Part shown: positions 60,530 to 64,000 of the stretch, one piece after another
Position numbering within the stretch: position 1 is the stretch's first letter
How the letters are laid out: every line of letters begins with the position of its first letter
Origin: Alphaproteobacteria bacterium
GTDB lineage: Bacteria > Pseudomonadota > Alphaproteobacteria > CAAHEQ01 > UBA3637
Length of the DNA: 64,000 nucleotides
NCBI GenBank assembly: GCA_017539265.1
Contig: JAFYHG010000010.1
Span: 24,629-88,628 of the forward strand
Direction of reading: 5' to 3'
The notes under the pieces: generated by a model
What the model saw: only the letters and a program-made list of their open reading frames with translations
The model's database searches: none
Told to the model about the DNA's origin: nothing
Made by a program: the position numbers and the translations under genes

Positions 60530-63500
60530 TTAGTATTTCAATGAGAGGCTAAACAAGGCACGATAATCCGGTTTGATACCCGAAATATGATCCGGATGGA
60601 AACGTGCCATTAATTCACCGCGCCAATCATAATTGTCTGTTTCCGTCAGATAATAAAGGCCTAAATCATACTCGCGGGCATTTGGCTTTAAGGAAATCTT
60701 TTTCTGGGTAAAATAAACCTCATCCCTATATAAATCACGGGCTATCGGCAGGTTAAAGAAAGCACTCCCTTGTCGAACCCTTAGCGGTGAAGAAAATTGA
60801 AGCCCCAGTATATCCCTGTCATTATATTGATAACGGGCATCAAAAGCGAAACTATCACTGATGACATTATCTATGCGCACCAAGGCTTTTGTTTTGGGAA
60901 TAGAACTTTGACCATAATAATAACTGGCAGACAATGTAAGGGGTACTATGGGTTGATATTCCAAAGTTGCCCCTGTATAATAGGTTTCACCATCGTCTGT
61001 TTCAAAAATACCGGTCCCGTTTATCCCCAAGAGAGATTCTTCTTCCCGCAAGAGGCCACCGATAACCTTCAAAGTCAAATATTTATTGGCGTGATAGGCT
61101 AACTCGGTATTAAAAGCGTGAACTGATTTTTTGAACTCATCATCTTTATTATCATCCGTTTCATAAAAGGCATTTTTCCCAAACGTTGTTCCAAAAGTAA
61201 AGGCTAAATCTTTCCATTTTAATTGTTGGGATATAGAATAACTATCCCTCATATTCATAAAGGGATTGGATAAGGCTTTATCAATTATGCTGTTTTCATT
61301 TAAGGTGTCTGAACGATATGATAATTTTAAAGCAGCTATATCATTAAATTGATAGTTCATATCCATAATACCCCAACCCATTAAATTTCGGTCTGTCCGG
61401 GCAGATGAAAAAGCAAAACTCAATTTATCCTTTTTACCGGCCGTTTGTATTTTATTCCTAAACATAAAAGACCTAAAATCACGCTTAAAAGCATTCGGAT
61501 TACGGGGGGCATGTTTAATTCTTCCGGCAATAGATGTAGTATACGGACGATTGTAATCATCTAAGCCCAAAACAGATGCCGGGATTGAATTACCAGCCTC
61601 GCCACTGATTAGATTAGGTAAACGCAATCTGGTACTGGCAATGGGAATTTTTGTATCAACGGATTGGCTGATGGGTGTTTCTAATTCACCTAAAGGTTCG
61701 ATTGCGGCCTTTAGATCCACCATTCCATGTCCATAGACAGAACTGACTTCATAGGGGTTTCCAAAAGAATCTTTCCAAATGGTGATGGTATCAGTTATAA
61801 CTATACCATTGATTTCATCAAAAAGATAGTCTTTTTCACCCCAACCGGGCAGAACTTTGTTAGCACTTCGAAACAGGATTTCTACAATTTCCTGACTGCT
61901 TAAATGGGGATAAGCAGACATCAGTAAAGCAACTGATCCCGTTACGACCGGTGCAGCCATAGATGTCCCCCGCATAAAACCATATGCCCCCTTATTACTT
62001 CCTGTTCCTTCCGTTATCGCAGAATGACGAGAGTCATTTTGAACGGTGGAATAAATATCCCATTCTTTATAGAGATTATCATATGCGGTATTATATTTAT
62101 CTAAAAGTGTACTATAGGCAACGTAGTTTTGATATGTTGGATTTGCCATATATGCCGCATATGATGTATTTAATTTATCTTCATACTCACTATTTAACGT
62201 ATATGCACCCCTACTGACATCACCACCCGGTGCCGTAATACAATATTCCTTGGTTGCGCCACAAATATCGGAATAAGAGGCCAGTTTATTATTCTTATCA
62301 GCCGCCACAACCGTGATAAAGAGATTTGTTAAGTCATAAGAACTTCCCTTTCCAAATGTTTTTGTTAAAGGTATCCCGTTATCCAAAGAAGGTTGTTTAT
62401 CATTTCCGTCATTACCGGCAGCGACAACGCTGACGATCTTTTTTTGGGCTAAAAGTTTGTAAGCATCGACCATCACCATGTCAACATCGGTTGCATCTTT
62501 TCCGGCTGCATAGGAAGCCCAGGTTTCAGGATCACTTGTAGAATATTGTCCCCAACTTTTATTAATGACACGAACACCTTCATCCGCAAAAGCCTGATAA
62601 GTTAATGTGTAGGCGTTATTTATCCAATTGCCATCCACCATCGATACAAAATTGGGTTGGACGGCGGCAACAATTTCTGCGGATGAGGCCACACCCCTTA
62701 AGCCAACGCCATTAGCGGATGCCGCAATAATTCCGGCAATATGTGTGCCGTGATCAGCATCATTTGTATTCGTTTCATCCGGTGTTGTATTCTCAGATGT
62801 ATTATGAGGTGATGGATCATTTTGAACCGCATCCCAATCGTATGAAGAGTTATAATATTGAAAATTAGATAAGTAACTTGATAAAGATGAGTAAGAATAG
62901 ATACCGTCTGTAATAATATCATAATCATCCGCGCCCGTTTTATAAAATACCAGCATTCCCGTTTTATTTCCGTCTGTAGATAATATGCCATAGCAATGTG
63001 TTGTATCTCCGCTTTTGCAACGACCATAATCGAAATTATAGCCGTAAGGTTTCCCTGTTCCGTCCTTTACCACATTATCAATTAAATCCGGATGGGTAAT
63101 ATCTACCCCTGTATCAAGAACACCCACTTTGATTTTTTCGGTGGTTGATTCGTTTGAAATAAGTTCACCCGTTGTTTTATCCCTATCTGCAATATATCCG
63201 TTATATCCGCGGGCATACGCATATTGGGCATTGATTTGTTCCAAGAAATTTCCTTTATTAAATTCCGTTGTTACGTAATTAGAGGGGGTATTGTTTGCGG
63301 GATGAATATCTATGTTGGGGAAATCTTTAACACATTTTGTTCCTCGTTTTGTATATCCGGCGACCGTATCACATTCACAGGTGTCAGCAATAACACCCTC
63401 ACCGCTTAAAGAACAAGTATTACAATCACTTCCCATCCAATTTGTATTTCCGCATGAGCAGGTGGTCGCATTTCCTCCATCCGATGTCCCCCCATGTTGA

Positions 63501-64000
63501 CAAGGCATGCAGATTGTTTCACTTTGATAATAATTTTCCGGACACCCGACGGAAGAACTACTGGATGAACTGGAAGAGGATGAACTACTTGATGATGCTG
63601 TAGTTGTAGTCGTGGTCGTTGATGAAGTCATTGAGGATGAGGAACTGCTACTCGAGCTTGGCTTGATGGATGATGTCGTACTGGAACTAGATGAACTTAT
63701 GGTTGAGCTACTGGATGAACTGGAAGAGGATGAACTACTTGATGATGTAGTTGTAGTCGTAGTCGTTGATGAAGTGGTCGAGGATGAGGAACTGCTACTG
63801 GAGGATGAACTGCTACTCGAGCTTGGTTTGACGGATGATGTCGTTGATGAACTCATCGAACTAAATACCGATGAATTTATTGAGGGTTTTATGGAACTGG
63901 AGGATGAACTGCTGTCATGTTTTTTACTTCCACCGCCACCACCACCGCCACCGGCGGCCAAAGCAATGCCACCACCGACAACAACAGCTGCAGCAACACC
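60530..64000 (-). CDS. Subtilisin-like autotransporter with Ser/Thr stalk and EGF-like module (5' end outside window)
   Basis: At least 1156 residues, open through the right edge. A hydrophobic Val/Ala/Gly stretch (63961-64000) precedes poly-Gly, then about 130 residues of Ser/Thr runs. Next a 14-cysteine EGF/GCC-type region (CPENYYQ...CMPCQHGG...CSCGN). Then an S8 protease: Asp in VGVLDTGVDITHPDL (near 63108), His in DADHGTHIAG (near 62748), AAGNDG, Ser in RGTSMAAPV (near 61960). The last 330 residues form an autotransporter barrel ending LSLKY. It is presumably displayed on or released from the cell surface. Confidence 0.92.
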   Translation of the reverse strand, partial: GVAAAVVVGGGIALAAGGGGGGGGSKKHDSSSSSSSIKPSINSSVFSSMSSSTTSSVKPSSSSSSSSSSSSSSSTTSSTTTTTTTSSSSSSSSSSSSSSTISSSSSSTTSSIKPSSSSSSSSSMTSSTTTTTTTASSSSSSSSSSSSSSSVGCPENYYQSETICMPCQHGGTSDGGNATTCSCGNTNWMGSDCNTCSLSGEGVIADTCECDTVAGYTKRGTKCVKDFPNIDIHPANNTPSNYVTTEFNKGNFLEQINAQYAYARGYNGYIADRDKTTGELISNESTTEKIKVGVLDTGVDITHPDLIDNVVKDGTGKPYGYNFDYGRCKSGDTTHCYGILSTDGNKTGMLVFYKTGADDYDIITDGIYSYSSLSSYLSNFQYYNSSYDWDAVQNDPSPHNTSENTTPDETNTNDADHGTHIAGIIAASANGVGLRGVASSAEIVAAVQPNFVSMVDGNWINNAYTLTYQAFADEGVRVINKSWGQYSTSDPETWASYAAGKDATDVDMVMVDAYKLLAQKKIVSVVAAGNDGNDKQPSLDNGIPLTKTFGKGSSYDLTNLFITVVAADKNNKLASYSDICGATKEYCITAPGGDVSRGAYTLNSEYEDKLNTSYAAYMANPTYQNYVAYSTLLDKYNTAYDNLYKEWDIYSTVQNDSRHSAITEGTGSNKGAYGFMRGTSMAAPVVTGSVALLMSAYPHLSSQEIVEILFRSANKVLPGWGEKDYLFDEINGIVITDTITIWKDSFGNPYEVSSVYGHGMVDLKAAIEPLGELETPISQSVDTKIPIASTRLRLPNLISGEAGNSIPASVLGLDDYNRPYTTSIAGRIKHAPRNPNAFKRDFRSFMFRNKIQTAGKKDKLSFAFSSARTDRNLMGWGIMDMNYQFNDIAALKLSYRSDTLNENSIIDKALSNPFMNMRDSYSISQQLKWKDLAFTFGTTFGKNAFYETDDNKDDEFKKSVHAFNTELAYHANKYLTLKVIGGLLREEESLLGINGTGIFETDDGETYYTGATLEYQPIVPLTLSASYYYGQSSIPKTKALVRIDNVISDSFAFDARYQYNDRDILGLQFSSPLRVRQGSAFFNLPIARDLYRDEVYFTQKKISLKPNAREYDLGLYYLTETDNYDWRGELMARFHPDHISGIKPDYRALFSLSLKY
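63558..63857. repeat. Imperfect tandem duplication encoding the Ser/Thr stalk
   Basis: A 40-base block beginning at 63558 recurs exactly at 63708 (150-base period, in frame). The copies drift to a 165-base offset further on through a three-base deletion and an 18-base insertion. Each unit encodes KP, a Ser run, TTSSTTTTTTT and another Ser run. Confidence 0.8.

Noticed and set aside
63541..63960. Regular short repeats at the right end as a CRISPR array
   Set aside because: The repeats are in-frame Ser/Thr codons without conserved repeat-spacer structure; no cas genes are present.
63958..63961. TTG at 63961 as the start of the autotransporter
   Set aside because: The frame stays open to the window edge and encodes a hydrophobic Val/Ala/Gly stretch that continues the protein; no ribosome site precedes the TTG.

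Overview
The window looks like chromosomal DNA of an uncultured, low-GC alphaproteobacterium, probably a host- or gut-associated lineage. The evidence is Gram-negative envelope genes (FadL-type and OmpA-like barrels, an autotransporter, PpiD, the mreBCD-mrdA-rodA order), a GatCAB amidotransferase, pyruvate phosphate dikinase, very short intergenic gaps with many ATGA/TAATG overlaps, and several ankyrin or effector-like genes. The assignment rests on gene content and protein resemblance only. No prophage, integrase, CRISPR array or complete insertion sequence was seen.

0-10 kb: the 3' part of gatA (with an apparent one-base frameshift), gatB, lineage-specific small proteins including an ankyrin protein, rnhA, a DsbD/ScsB-like membrane protein, infC with an AUU start, an HExxH metallopeptidase-like protein, a frameshifted signal-peptide gene between 19-bp direct repeats, and gpsA. 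10-21 kb: ppdK with a clear terminator, a Nudix hydrolase, comF, an alpha/beta hydrolase-tspO pair, nfo and a secreted endonuclease I, tRNA-Val(GAC) and an MFS transporter. At 21.0-21.3 kb an intergenic region holds clustered DnaA boxes beside a very AT-rich stretch.

21-46 kb is almost entirely minus-strand. It holds a seven-gene elongasome operon (mreB-mreC-mreD-mrdA-rodA, then a TPR-methyltransferase and a nucleotidyltransferase), a small diiron ferritin-like gene, a HAD/phosphopantetheinyl transferase/proline iminopeptidase set, TM2 and DUF805 membrane proteins, an OmpA-like barrel, ppiD, dprA-topA, plsY, recJ, mutL, and pyrG with a long structured leader that ends in an intrinsic-terminator-like hairpin.

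46-64 kb is accessory surface biology. It contains four polytopic GT39/ArnT-like glycosyltransferases (two of them clear paralogs), a sugar-nucleotide epimerase, an unusual protein joining an IS1 InsA-like zinc ribbon and HTH to an SGNH hydrolase, a FadL-type porin, a two-gene unit containing an ankyrin-alpha/beta hydrolase, a SIMPL protein, an HD hydrolase, a DUF1648-like membrane protein, a P-loop kinase, and a very large subtilisin autotransporter with a Ser/Thr-homopolymer stalk that runs off the right edge.

A recurrent regulatory feature is a set of strong sigma70-type promoters whose -10 box lies only 6-7 nt upstream of an ATG with no Shine-Dalgarno, which suggests leaderless mRNAs for at least four genes. 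Other genes carry ordinary AAGGAG-type sites.
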